Shown one piece after another: positions 31,950 through 42,580 of a stretch of 64,000 bases of DNA; the first letter of the stretch is position 1; each line of letters starts with the position of its first letter. The DNA comes from Diphasiastrum complanatum (taxonomy: Eukaryota; Streptophyta; Lycopodiopsida; Lycopodiales; Lycopodiaceae). The notes beneath the pieces were generated by a model, which saw only the letters and a program-made list of their open reading frames with translations, did not search any database and was not told where the DNA came from. The position numbers were made by a program, and so were the translations under genes. The DNA is taken from positions 61,163,753-61,227,752 of the forward strand of contig CM055099.1 of the NCBI GenBank assembly GCA_029204225.1, written 5' to 3'.

Positions 31950-33322
31950 TATTTCTAGAAATTCTAAAGGTTAAATCCAAAAAGGGTTTTCAGGAATTTG
32001 TATACGTGTTTTTATCCATGAAAAACTCAATATTAGGGTTATCAATGAAGCATATATCATCAATGTACCTAAATGAGTGGATGAAGTCACATAAAAGTAA
32101 TAAGACCTAGTTTGGCTAGTCTTTTTATAAATTATGCCTCAAAGACAGATAGCCCGTCAGGACCATCCAAAGGTATATTTTCATAGCACTTAGAAATGTC
32201 TACGCGACCTACATATTGGTGATCAAAGGTGGTAGATTTAGATAGAAATCAATGCATGACTCACATTTCCAATGTAAAGTTGTATCCACATTTAAGATGC
32301 TCTTGTATGTATTTCCTTAAGGCCTGCACCTTCCATGAGGAACGGTAACAGCATACCAAGAGCTCCCGTGAGAAATTTGGCAAGTCTAGTAAAGCAGCAA
32401 TCGTGAGCATTGGTAATCCATTTGAATGATTCTTTGTGGGCCTTGAAGGTACACAGTAGGTAAAGTAGAGAATTATTTCCCATGAAATTTTTTGGTAAAA
32501 ACCTGGGAGTTATGTCCATTTTGTATGTTAGAGAATCCTTGACTAAGTTAATATGTTCGTTGGGAAAAAGAGTAAAATCTGAACTGTTGAGTCTTTGAAT
32601 GGCCAAATTTCGTACAAAGAATTTACACATGAAGCAAGGGTTATGTTGTGCTTTATCGATACCATTCACGTAGAGAAATTTGGTAAGCCATTGTAACTCA
32701 TCATTGGCAATCTTACATTTAGATGGTGTGCTAGTGTTTCCATTTACCATTTCTAATAGAGTCCAAAGTGATATTTTTATAGAAAACGGCATGGTCCCTT
32801 GTACTAATTTCGTTTAGGTTTTCATAAGAAGGTAAGAGTTTCATGAGTTTAAGCCAATCATCATAAAGTTCAGAAGCAACTTCGTTGATAATAGCTTGCC
32901 TTAAAGTGATGTGATTTAGACCTTTCTCTAATGATTTTCGTAAAAAAAAAGTACTTTTAACAATGTTGCAATCTGTGCAAATAACATGTCCATTTTTTTC
33001 CAAGATAGAATTTTTGAAGCGTGTGAAAGAAAAGCAATGAATGTAGGCTTTCTATATCAAAGTCACATAACACATCAAAAGAGAAATACCATTCACATTT
33101 TACACTTGGTAAATATAACCACTCAAAAGTAATATCATGAAAGTGTGCGTCTACAATACCAAATAGTCTGAGTAGAACATGAGCATAGAAGTGTTGTACA
33201 TGAATAGCTTCAAAGACTCTATTACAGTAACATAAATATAAAAAAAATTTCTCTGTGTCGCTGCTAGTGGTAAGCTTGAGACGGCCGGTCGCTGAGGTAC
33301 TAATTTCTCTTCTTTCTGTCAC
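31950..33322 (-). pseudogene. Penelope-like reverse transcriptase remnant
   Basis: Overlapping minus-strand frames (32957-33322, 32731-33003, 32292-32792) read in order toward lower coordinates. CTFKAHKESFKWITNA and LAKFLTGAL occupy the place of the PKxHK and following motifs of Penelope-like RTs. At about 32150-32214 the strand reads VDISKCYENIPLDGPDGL, the motif with the first catalytic aspartate. I recall KAHK together with DxSxCYxxIPL from the Naiad/Chlamys group of these elements, but this is from memory. No GIY-YIG endonuclease was found. Stops and shifts make it inactive. Confidence 0.55.
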
Positions 33323-33451
33323 TTCCTCATCCTACACATCGATTAGGATCTGTAAAAATTCAATTTTGATGAACTAGACTGCATGGTCAAAGCAGATGAT
33401 AGAAGAGTTATTTTTGCATTTATCCCAAAGAAAAAAAAAATTCACTGAATC

Positions 33452-33741
33452 ACTTGGCACGTCAGCGTGTCAAGTTAAAAAAAAAAAATTGTTCAGCCGA
33501 CCATCATAGCACGCCGGTGTGCCATGGTGGTGAGCTGCAAACAAAATAAAAATGAGCCCTAACAGTCAACCACCTTAGCACGTCGGCGTGCTAAGGCGGT
33601 TGGCTAATATATATATATATATATTTTTTTGTTTTTCCTGCAGCCGATCGACTTAACACGCCAGCGCGCTAAGGCAGTTGGCTGCTAGGGCAAAAAAAAA
33701 ATCCTGAATCAATTGGCATGCCAGCGTGCCAAGTGATTCAG
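33452..33741. repeat. Second palindrome cluster with A-rich spacers
   Basis: Palindromes at about 33452-33475, 33501-33530, 33569-33600, 33644-33680 and 33704-33741 have different outer arms but share a GCACGYCGGCGTGC-like core. The last is almost the same as those at 28928 and 29049. A short TA run lies at 33606-33625. Confidence 0.85.
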
Positions 33742-33905
33742 TCAAAAAAAAAAATTCTTTTTGTAGCACAAGGTCAAAAATGTTGTTTGACTTCAAAATT
33801 TTGGCACAATTCTTATTAATAAACATTTAAATAGTGGCACAAAAAAGATAGCACACCATGTATTATCTTTTTATTGACTCATGGCAAGAAAGAAACTCGC
33901 AAACT
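33742..33905. repeat. Dispersed repeat shared with 29087-29290
   Basis: Words such as TTCTTTTTGTAGCACAAGG, AAAAAAGATAGCACACCATGT and GCAAGAAAGAAACT occur in the same order and orientation in both places. This shows that both palindrome clusters belong to one repeat family. Confidence 0.85.
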
Positions 33906-35800
33906 CACAAAAACTTTACTCATAGAATGCCTTGCCCCACAACGAGAGGGTTCGAATTTATTCATACTAATAATGGTGTCAAATACAATGGGAGTTTCAA
34001 GTGAGAAATTTATATGCAGGGCGACCAACTTGCAGACTTGTATTTTTTTTTGGTTAAATGTGTCATCATGATCCAAAGATCAATAGGTATAGGAGCGAGA
34101 AAATTGACAGAAGGAAGACTTCAGAGTTTATAGGACGTGAGAGTGGATTTGAATTTAATGATTCTGCCAGGAATGAAGGAGACTTGGTAGCTTTTAGATT
34201 GGCAGTAATCATAAGAGAACTGGTCACCAATGTTGCAGATATCTTGAGAGAAGATCTCAAGTTGAGAAGCACTAAACTCGTCAAGGTCATCAAGAAAGAC
34301 AAGAGGGTGAGGTAATAAAGGGGCATCAGGAACAAATGAGGAAATATCAGAAGGAGTATTCCCGATTTCATTTTCCAGGCACAGAAAAACTTTTCTAATG
34401 TGCAAACTGAAAAATCTTTTCTTTTCTTCAAATTTTTTGACAAAATCATTCAAACGACCAAAGAGATTCTCTACCAAGCTCAAGGTATCATTCTTTTTAA
34501 CAAACTCAAGATATATTTTGACCCAAAATCTATAGTCTCTAGAAGATCAATTAAGCACAAAACCTTATCCTCCAGTCCAGCAGAAGAACAAGTAGCCCTA
34601 TCAGTGTCAATGATAAAAGTATGCATCGTTACGGTCTTTTTTTTTCATACAACAAATAAGCGCCTGTATAAAATGGTTAGGTGGAGGAAGGCTCCCCATT
34701 ATCCAAAGAGGCAACGTTTTGAAACCATCATGTGGATTAAAACATAAATCAGATAAAAGGTAAAGGTTTCAGTACTATCTTAGCCAAGGAATAGTCAGAT
34801 TTACACCACCAGAATGTAGAGAGCGTTACAAAATTTTACCTAGTTCCTCTTGACAAAGCAAGATTGAAACCTTTTGAAGCCTTTATTCATAATCCAACAA
34901 GGTAAAATATAGTTGGAAAGTAAAATACAGTTATGAAAAAGCACCATAAATCATAACCACTTTGAAGACGTCCCAGTTGATACCTGTCACCATTCCACAA
35001 CACAAAATTGCATGAGTTAGTACAATGGGGAAGACAGGTGTCATAGTTGAGCGTAAGTTGTTATCCATGTCCAAAAGAAACTATATCACTTAACAACAAA
35101 ATCGTATTTTTAAATCATAGTCCTGTCTTTCCAAACAATAGAAAAGTTTTTAGCGATAGGCCAAGCCCTAATATTACCGTATCAGGGCTTGTGCCATGCT
35201 GATCAGTTTACGGACAATTGTTCCATATCGGTTAGTATTTATTTTTAAACCGAATATGAATAGTTTTAATTGTTTACATTCTTTTTAGCTAAAAGATTTG
35301 TTGTGGACATGTGTGCTGGTATTAGGGCAAGAGTGGTAGATATTTAAGTACAACGAAAAAAACCATCTCAAGATGTTTTAATTCATTTCGTAAGTGACAA
35401 ATTGAAAGTTTATATATGAAATGAAAGACAAACTGAAAGTTTACATATGAGCCTACTGTCCATCGTTGAGGACAGCGGACGTATCCATCTATTTTGTCAG
35501 AGCATAAATTTGATTCATAGAAGGTCTTATGCATCGTTGCCTAATAGAAGCATGCCATTGACTACAAAGTTGATAAAGATGGCTAGTGGTCCATCGCTGC
35601 AACTGGAGTAAAAAGCACTTTACTAAAGTATGAAAAGAGTGCACTACCAGAAGTCCATCACTGCCTATAAGGCAGATGGATCTATTTGTAAAAAAGAAAA
35701 GTTGGACTATCCATTGCTTGGGACAACGATCTATCAAGCTCATAAATCCTCATAAAATGCACTATGAGTGACGTTTAACCACATAAGAAGAAATCAAGGA
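33906..35800. other. No gene recognised
   Basis: AT-rich. Two overlapping minus-strand frames at 34066-34483 (127 and 120 codons) cover the same DNA and show no domain. 35440-35730 has several loose copies of a GTCCATCG-like word. Nothing else stands out. Confidence 0.5.
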
Positions 35801-35816
35801 AGCATAAAACCAATTG

Positions 35817-37278
35817 CTAATAAACAAGAAAAATGATAGCCTTGCAAAGGAGTGAAGTAAAAAAAAATCTTACTATATGATAGCTTCCAACGAATAGAGG
35901 ACTGGTAGGGTGCAAATGCTGGATGAGAGACTTCCAAGGGTGTTGTGGGGAACATTCATTGAGACTGCATAATTTATAGTGACATGTAAGGTTGTTGTCT
36001 TTGCCTTGATGTCCTCCTTGGATTTTGATTTGAAGTAGGCTCTTCAACATCAGCATCCAAAGTATCATCAATGTCATCAACATCAAGAATGTTAGATCCA
36101 ACATCCACACCACCACAAACTTTTCAAAAGTTTCCCTCATAAAAAATGACATCTCTTCCAATGACCACATTCTTAATTGAAGGAATATAAAATTTGTAAG
36201 CCTTGCTCACCTCACTATAACCAACAAAAATGTCTTTATTTGAAGATGGATCCTCCTTTGTCATATCATCAAGAGTAATGTTGATATAGCAAATGCATCC
36301 AAAAGTTTTGAAAAACTTGACACTTGGCCTCCTACCAAACAAGACTTCAAAAGAGATTTTTCCATCCAATACCACACTCGGCCATTCAATACCACACTCG
36401 GCCATTTATTGCATGAAAAATTTGCACACAACAAAGCTTGATCCCAAAAGGATTTAGGAAGATTTGCACTAACCTCATGGCTTTGGCACCTTCACATAAG
36501 ATTCTTAGTAGAAATGTACTCAATACCATTTTCACTCCTCAAGCACTTGATCTTTGTAAAAAATTGGACCTCCCTTGCAATCTTGAACTTGACAAAGACA
36601 TGAAACACCTCATCTTTGCTCTTTAGTAGATACACCCAACAAAATCCACTAAAATCATCAATAAAAGTCACATACATCTTAGCACCTCCATTGCTAATTG
36701 TAGTAACTCCTTGAATATTCGAATGCACAAGTTGAATAGCCTTACTTGACCTTGATGTAGATCTCTTGTAAGGTAACCTATGTGACTTTGATAAAGCACA
36801 TTGCTCACAAACATGATTCATGCTTGATAAAGAATTGGGAAGATAAAAAACAACTTGTCTCTTTGCCATCACCTCCAATGAATTGTAGTTGAGATGCCCC
36901 AATCTCTTGTGCCATATCTCTTGCATTGACAATTGCTCCTTTTCCATACTTCCAACTTGGTTAGCAACAACACAAGCATCAAGTTTGAGCAACTTACCTT
37001 GCCTCTTTCCTTTTGCAATAGATTCATCCTCCTTGATCAAACAAGCATCACCATCAAACTCCACTTTGAATCCCTTGACTCACACTAAGAAGGTTTTTAG
37101 TAATAGATGGAATGAACAAAACATCCTTCAAATTCACAATCTTATTAGTAGAGAGGGAAATAAGAATTGTGCCAATCCCTTTGATTGCACACTCACCATC
37201 ATTGGCCATGTAGATCACCTTCTTGTCACCTTCAAATGTGCTAGGGAAATTGGATGGATGTCCTAACAATGACAAATG
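35817..37278 (-). mobile_element. copia fragment: protease end and integrase
   Basis: A relative of the complete copia at 14490. Frames at 37054-37275, 36492-37064 and 36124-36405 read protease end (LFIPSITKNLLSVSQ), HHCC (HKRLGHLN...CEQCALSK), core (FIDDFSGFCWVYLL, CLRSENGIEYIS) and FGRRPSVKFFKTFGCICYIN. In the core, SEN replaces the catalytic GDN, so the second aspartate is lost. It is cut on the right by another copia LTR at 37279. Confidence 0.9.
36124..37275 (-). pseudogene. copia protease/integrase coding remnant
   Basis: Three frames, interrupted at about 37060, 36490 and 36410. The piece between ISTKNLM and the next frame lacks the TPQQNGVAERKN region, so there is a deletion as well as frameshifts. 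The last frame ends VVIGRDVIFYEGNF, close to the complete copia at about 17890. Confidence 0.85.
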
Positions 37279-39005
37279 TGTTGGATGAATCGGATCGGGA
37301 CGATCCTACTCCTACTCAAAGGTAGGGTCCAACGAGTTCCCTCGGTACGTGACTTAGAATTTGCCTCGAACAGGAACATAGATCATGCTACACAGTAACA
37401 CAGATAGAAAAATGCTCTCCACACCAAGCTCACGTAGCAAACTGTATTTCTCAAAATGAAAATACACTATACATATAGTTCTTCACTCAGGCAACCCGTG
37501 CATGACCCAGGTTGACGGGACGCGTGTCTCGTCAACTCGCCTTGTGGCGAGGCCAACTGATCTTTATCCACTGATAGAATCCATAGTACAGTAACATAGT
37601 GATTCTACTTTAATTCTAACTCTCTCCCTTAAAGTAGAGTCTACTTTTTATACAGTCATATACAGAGCTTTAAAGTCAACAGACTTTAAGTACAGAAAGC
37701 TTTGATCTAAACTTATCAAACTTTTCTCTAACAAGTGGCTTAATGAAAATATCAGCTAGTTGTTCTTCTGTACTACAATGAACAACATGAATTTCACGAC
37801 TCAGCAGCCTCTCATGTATAAAGCGATACTGAATCTCAATGTGTTTGGTTCTCACATGGAACACTGGATTCTTTGCTAGCTGAATGCCACTCTGACTATC
37901 ATTATGTATAGGTGTGGGATTTTCCTGTTTCATGCCAACTTCATCCAAGACTTGCCTCAACCATATAGCTTCATGTGCTGCACTACACATTGCCTTATAG
38001 TTTACTTTTGTGGTGGATAAAGCAACTGTACTTTATTTTTTACTAGACCAGGAAAAGCAACTGCCACAAAGCTGGAATACATTCCCTGTGGTGGATCTAC
38101 GATCGTCATAGTCACCTCCCCAATCTGCATCCACATAACCACATAGCTTAGGTAAACCCTCATGCTTCTTATAAACCAAACCATAATCTAAAGAGCCTTT
38201 GACATAAAGCAAAATGCACTTAGTTGTCTTCCAATGCGTTTCTGTAGGTGCTGCCATAAACTGACTTACAATACCAACAACATAGCATAAATATGGTCTA
38301 GTCGTGGTAAGGTAAATCAAGCTCCCTACTAACTGCCTATACAACGTAGCATCAAATGGTTGTGACTCATCAAGCTTAGAAAGCTTTTTTTCTGGTTCAA
38401 TAGAGTGTTCACTAGCTTGCAATCCTGCAACCTGAACCTGTGCAGCAACTCTCTAACATACTTCACCTGGGTTAAACCCACTTCGTGTCCTTTTTGCCAC
38501 ACCTCCACTCCAAGGCAATAATGCATTAGGCTGAGATCTGTCATCTCGAATTGTTCCATGAGGTCTTTCTTTATCATGTCTATTATCTGTTGATTATTTC
38601 CCGTGACAATCAAGTCATCAATGTAAAGAGCAATCAAAGCAACCTTACCATCAAAGCATAAGACATAAAGATTTGGATCAGAATTGTTCTCACCATCCCC
38701 TTAGAATGAAAGTAGGCATCAATCCTGCTGTACCACGCACGTGGTGCCTATTTAAGACCATAAAGTATTTTATTCAAAGACATACTTTATTCTTCTGTCC
38801 TTTCACTGCAAAGCCTTCAGATTGATCTATGAACACCTCTTCTTCTAACTCACCATTTAGAAAAGCAGATTTCACATCCATCTGATGTAAAGGCCTTGTC
38901 TTGGCATATTTGGATATGTTCAAAAGATGAACTAATGAAAGCTTTGCTACAACAAATCTAAGTTTGTCGCATGTTTGGATTGGTTGTGGCAAAGGTTCCA
39001 TCAAA
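37279..39005 (-). mobile_element. 3' half of a second copia family, with LTR
   Basis: On the minus strand RT starts at 39004, and RNase H ends at 37676. A 3' UTR and a purine tract AAGGGAGAGAG (about 37622-37632) follow, then an LTR from about 37621 to 37279 ending CCAACA. The 5' half is missing. The LTR shows no similarity to that of the complete copia, so it is a different family. It abuts the copia fragment at 35817-37278. Confidence 0.8.
37676..39004 (-). pseudogene. copia RT and RNase H, fragmented
   Basis: It includes MDVKSAFLNGELEEEVFI (RT, about 38870), IALYIDDLIVTGNN with the catalytic YIDD (about 38600), DATLYRQLVGSLIYLTTTRP, GYVDADWGGDYDDRRSTTG (RNase H), AAHEAIWLRQVLDEVGM, HNDSQSGIQLAKNPVFHVRT and QLADIFIKPLVREKF. 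At least four frame changes occur. Confidence 0.9.
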
Positions 39006-39562
39006 TCATCTTTCTGAACTTATCAAAAGAAAGAACCAAGGTAAAGGCAAGGCAAAAACAAGTAAGAACAACCATAGAAAAACTGTAAATATATTTCTAT
39101 TAAAAAATTTTGTACATGTATCTCATCCACATCCAGTGAGACAAATATTTAATCAGTATCAACTATCTATGATCTCTAAATCCATTTCTCCAGTTGGAAG
39201 TAGTTTGGGTGGAGAACACTCGGCCACTACAACTGGATATGAATTTTCGATCACAAGCTTTATGGTCTCTTGCCTGAAGTGCATTATTTCCATTGGGGAG
39301 ACCTTCGGACATTTAAACTGAAAAAAAACATAAACACAGTTAAATGTAATTAATCAAAAATCAGTTAATAGGAATTTATATATGAAAAAAAAAAATCACA
39401 ATTAAAAGTAATTAATTGAAGATTACCTCTTCCAGATTTGGAAGTCCATCTTGTAATGCAAGCCAATCAAAAAAGTATTTGGCATTGCATACGGTATACC
39501 AACCATAGTTGACAGAATCAACCTGCTGGGAGGACCACAAAATCCAAATTTTAACATTATGA

Positions 39563-39633
39563 GATATCAGATCAACGTGCAGGATGTTAGAATAAAATCT
39601 ACAACAAAAACAAGCACGCATCGAACCGATATC
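39563..39633. repeat. 69-bp-class inverted-arm element 1
   Basis: Left arm GATATCAGATCAACGTGC; right arm GCACGCATCGAACCGATATC. Centre about 33 bp, unlike the other elements. It lies in intron 2 of the four-exon gene. Confidence 0.85.
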
Positions 39634-39650
39634 AAAAAAATATTGATTGA

Positions 39651-39719
39651 ATATCGGATCAACGTGCATGTTATGAAAATAAACCAATCAAAAACTACAA
39701 GGGCACGTCGAACCGATAT
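39651..39719. repeat. 69-bp-class inverted-arm element 2
   Basis: Left arm ATATCGGATCAACGTGC; right arm GCACGTCGAACCGATAT; 15 of 17 positions pair. It lies in the same intron, 17 bp from element 1. Confidence 0.9.
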
Positions 39720-40689
39720 TGAAAAATTTATACCTCTGCATCAACCATTTTCAGTTTTGAATATGCTTTTGCATTTGGTACTGGAAAGAGTTCCAGTAAT
39801 TTCTAGTTATGGGTCCTGGCAATTTTGTGTGTGTGTGTAATAGACTTCATCTTTAAACAAACTGGATTACACACACCCTCATCATTGACGTACAAGGACA
39901 ATACATATAAGCTCCAATGATCACTACAATCAGAAACCAATAAATTTATGAGAATCAATGTGAAATCAAATGAAAAATTCAATATGATAAAATCTGAAAA
40001 AAAAAGACACTTACTTTGTTATGTATGGCAACACAAGAATTGGAGTCCCCAGTCTGACGTATTGGAGCATATCATCGTGCAGAATTTTGAAATCAGGGAA
40101 ATTAAATACAGCCATGAATTGAAGGGAAAATAATGCAACATCTACAAACAATGGGGTCTAGAAAAACTCCATCCAGTACCAAATTGCCCCACCTCCTACA
40201 TTGTCCCCTAGCATTTTATCCCTATTTTCTAATTCACTTGTATCTAATCTAGAAAGGGGGAGACCAGCATTGGTCTTTGGCATCCTAAAACTATATGGAG
40301 GACCTAAACCATTAAAATACATGTTTAACAATTGATCATACCGTACATATTGAGGAGTATTTACAAAGGCAAGTGCAAGGGGTGATGGAAGTAATACAGA
40401 TAAACCACAAAAAGAATTGTCATTCAAAATTGATTCTAGCTTTGCACTAACAAAATCATCTAAATCATTTCCAAGAACAGGAGGAGGAGGAGATTTAGGA
40501 TGTGGAGATTTATTAGGAGAGGAAGATTTAGCAGGAGAAGTTAAAGATGAAGTTCTGGGAGGAGAAGAATGAGACTTAGGAGGAGAATGCCTAGAAGAAA
40601 GAATATTATTTAGAGGAGATGGATTAGAAAAACCCCTCGCTTTATTTGGAGGGTCAAGAGACCTCATCTTCTTTGAAACACTCCCACTC

Positions 40690-40696
40690 TATATAC
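40690..40696 (-). promoter_or_regulatory. Possible TATA box of the four-exon gene
   Basis: Minus-strand TATATAG shortly upstream of the ATG at 40667, implying a very short 5' UTR or start at a later ATG. Confidence 0.35.
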
Positions 40697-40889
40697 GAAT
40701 AACAAGTCGGGTTGGTTGAGGTTGCTTTCATTTTCTCCTCTCTAAATCTTGTTTTTGAGGAGAGGAGGGAGTAGGTCTAAAGTATTCTGCAAACTTGTCA
40801 TATGCTCTACGTCCAATATGGCTTCTCAACAACATTTGTCACCACATCATGCAACAGATGGTGCTGCCACATCTATAACTACCGGTCCT

Positions 40890-41237
40890 GCTAGTGAATC
40901 ATCCGGTTCTCTGTATGTAGGTGAATACCAATTCCACAGTTGAAAAATTTCACCTAAAAATTCTCATATGTTGTGTGCAGCGCCTCAATTGCCATTACAG
41001 TCCATCTCACATCTGTAGATAGACTTCTTGTAACGTCTCTGATGGACCTCTATATGTGAGATTTCGGAATAGAAGATTATTTGTCTTCTGAAGTTTCCGA
41101 ATATCCTTGACTCAAGGTGGGTCTCTTATTCTGCCCCTTGGCCTAGGAGGAGGTGGTGGTGGTTGTGGATCTCCCTGACCTGCACCTGAAATTAGTACAC
41201 CTGAATGATCTCGTGCTGTCTGCTTGGTCCACGCCAT
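40890..41237 (-). pseudogene. Divergent histone H3-like gene, decayed
   Basis: ATG 41237 opens MAWTKQTAR, seven of eight residues after Met matching the H3 tail ARTKQTAR. A Gly/Pro-rich tail follows, with PPPPPP where H3 has its Lys-rich part. After a TGA (41112-41114) the same frame reads VKDIRKLQKTNNLLFRNLTY, against [20 protein letters not shown] in H3. A frameshift near 41040 leads to IRDVTRSLSTDVRWTVMAIEAL, against [22 protein letters not shown], then a TAG (40954-40956) and FFNCGIGIH, against the H3 NLCAIHA region. Length and order fit H3. RWT also occurs in plant CENH3. Three stops and one shift mean it is dead as written. Confidence 0.7.
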
Positions 41238-41247
41238 TAATGTGTAG

Positions 41248-41409
41248 TATCGGATCAACGCGCGATAATGTTAATTTCAGGATCAGACCTCAGGTCGGAT
41301 GCGTCGAAGCGATATCTGAGCTCAACAAATCCGTTAGCTGGTAGCGGATGGGTGCGTGCGAGTATTAACGGATTGAAGGAAGTTGGTTTCGAACGCGTTG
41401 AATCGATAT
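41248..41409. repeat. 69-bp-class elements 3 and 4, paired
   Basis: Element 3 is 41248-41315 (arms TATCGGATCAACGCGC and GCGTCGAAGCGATAT). Element 4 is 41342-41409 (weak left arm near 41342, clear right arm GCGTTGAATCGATATC). Element 3 ends 10 bp upstream of the H3-like start codon, so it could be in that gene's promoter. Confidence 0.8.
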
Positions 41410-41781
41410 CGCATATATGCAAATAACTATAAGCAAAAAAATTTCAGCGTCGTCGATCAATATATATAGAGAAAATCAGAACCGATTGCAAACGTGGTGG
41501 TTTGGATGTCCGAGGTTCGAATTACAATGATGATTACTCCGAGGCTTGTCAATCAAATCAAACTAAATATCCATCAGTCATCAAAATGATTAGTCCATAT
41601 CAAATAAACCAAAATTAATTTCAAATAAAGTATGGTCACATCTACAATTAATACTGCAAAAATATGCTATCACACTTCTACCACTTAATGTTAAATTGAC
41701 AACGTTAAGCTTTGAATATCAGACCTTTTTTATATCCAATAATTATAGTTTTGGAAAATTCCAAAGGCCAGATTTTCATCC

Positions 41782-42062
41782 GATAGCTAATTGATGCGCA
41801 TATAAAGCATTTGAAAACCATAGTTTGTATTCTCGCGCGCTTATCCGATATTGGACGGAATATGAATGATCAGAGCTTGATTCGATAGATTCTGCATAAC
41901 GTTGGCCAGTATGAAGAGTCTTTCGAATCAAGCTTTGATCATGCAAATATGGTCCAATAGTTTCGAAAATGTCGATAATATTTTTATTCCTAGAATAGCG
42001 ATTCGACGCGCGCAACCCAAATGTAGCATAACCATCATCTGCCAAGTGCATTGATCCGATAT
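41782..42062. repeat. 69-bp-class elements 5 and 7 flanking another hairpin
   Basis: Element 5 is 41782-41852 and element 7 is 41995-42062 (left arm ATAGCGATTCGACGCGCGC, right arm GTGCATTGATCCGATATC). Between them a 75-bp hairpin (41867-41941) has unrelated 19-bp arms TGATCAGAGCTTGATTCGA, 18 of 19 matching. Confidence 0.8.
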
Positions 42063-42360
42063 CCCATACGCAGAAAAATCATACTGGAATGCATAATGAA
42101 AGACTTATAAAAATGTTATGAATGAACATTATCTCAAAAGAATTTTTTTTTGTCTTTACGGTGCTTAAATAGGACGAGAGATTGTAATAATTCTCCTCGT
42201 ATATTTTTCAATGATATCCATTAATCATTTGTTTATAATTGGTTTAGTTATTATTCAAGGAGGCTAGTGATTGTCTATTTAATGTATTTCGGCGCGAGTA
42301 CAGATTCTAGGGTCAAGGCTAATGATGATTCATTGAATCTAATAGACTAGTTAATGTATT

Positions 42361-42425
42361 CTGGCGTAGGTATGTCATTTTTTATGAGAGAAACTTTCCA
42401 AAAGTTTTTTCAAGTGGTGGTGTGG
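42361..42425 (+). pseudogene. Short copia integrase-end fragment
   Basis: About 60 bp match the complete copia at 17865-17920 (ATGTCATTTTTTATGAG, then AAACNTTCCAAA). It is a small relic, or filler DNA carried here by repair. Confidence 0.6.
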
Positions 42426-42580
42426 TCTCACTCTGATTGGTGGATAAATATAGGCTATATTTCTCAATTCATTTTTTGACAAATTTATGGTTGTGATTAT
42501 GAGCACCACTTTTCATATTTCGATTCTATGATCTTTTATTCTGAACTCTCTAGTCTTGTTATTTTTTTTTCCTTCTCGCA

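Larger units (their letters stand above)
39159..40667 (-). pseudogene. Four-exon gene of unknown family with two in-frame TAG codons
   Basis: Exons 40667-40015, 39815-39734, 39522-39427 and 39317-39159 join in phase (2, 0, 0). Donors are GTAAGT, GTATAA and GTAATC; acceptors are CCAG, CAGCAG and TTTTTTTTCAG. The total is 330 codons ending TGA at 39159-39161. The N-terminus is Pro/Ser/Lys-rich (residues 1-64, SPPKS-type repeats), followed by FVSAKLESILNDN and YVRYDQLLNMYFNGLGPPYS. Later parts read YGWYTVCNAKYFFDWLALQD and MHFRQETIKLVIENSYPVVV. TAG interrupts at 40158-40160 (after WMEFF) and 39803-39805; both could derive from CAG by C-to-T change. A TATA-like TATATAG lies about 25-30 bp upstream of ATG. 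No known family recognised; perhaps a transposon gene. Confidence 0.5.

Noticed and set aside
33606-33625. TA run as a mobile-element target or replication origin
   Set aside because: A simple short repeat between palindromes with no supporting context.
34066-34483. Two overlapping minus-strand frames of 127 and 120 codons
   Set aside because: They read the same DNA in different frames, neither shows a motif, and no splice context favours one.
40749-40943. Plus-strand frame starting MFLRRGG, considered as a divergent gene
   Set aside because: It is largely antisense to the end of the H3-like gene and the spacer, and has no similarity of its own.
41776-42051. 91-codon minus-strand frame
   Set aside because: It lies across two 69-bp inverted elements and a hairpin and shows no protein pattern.
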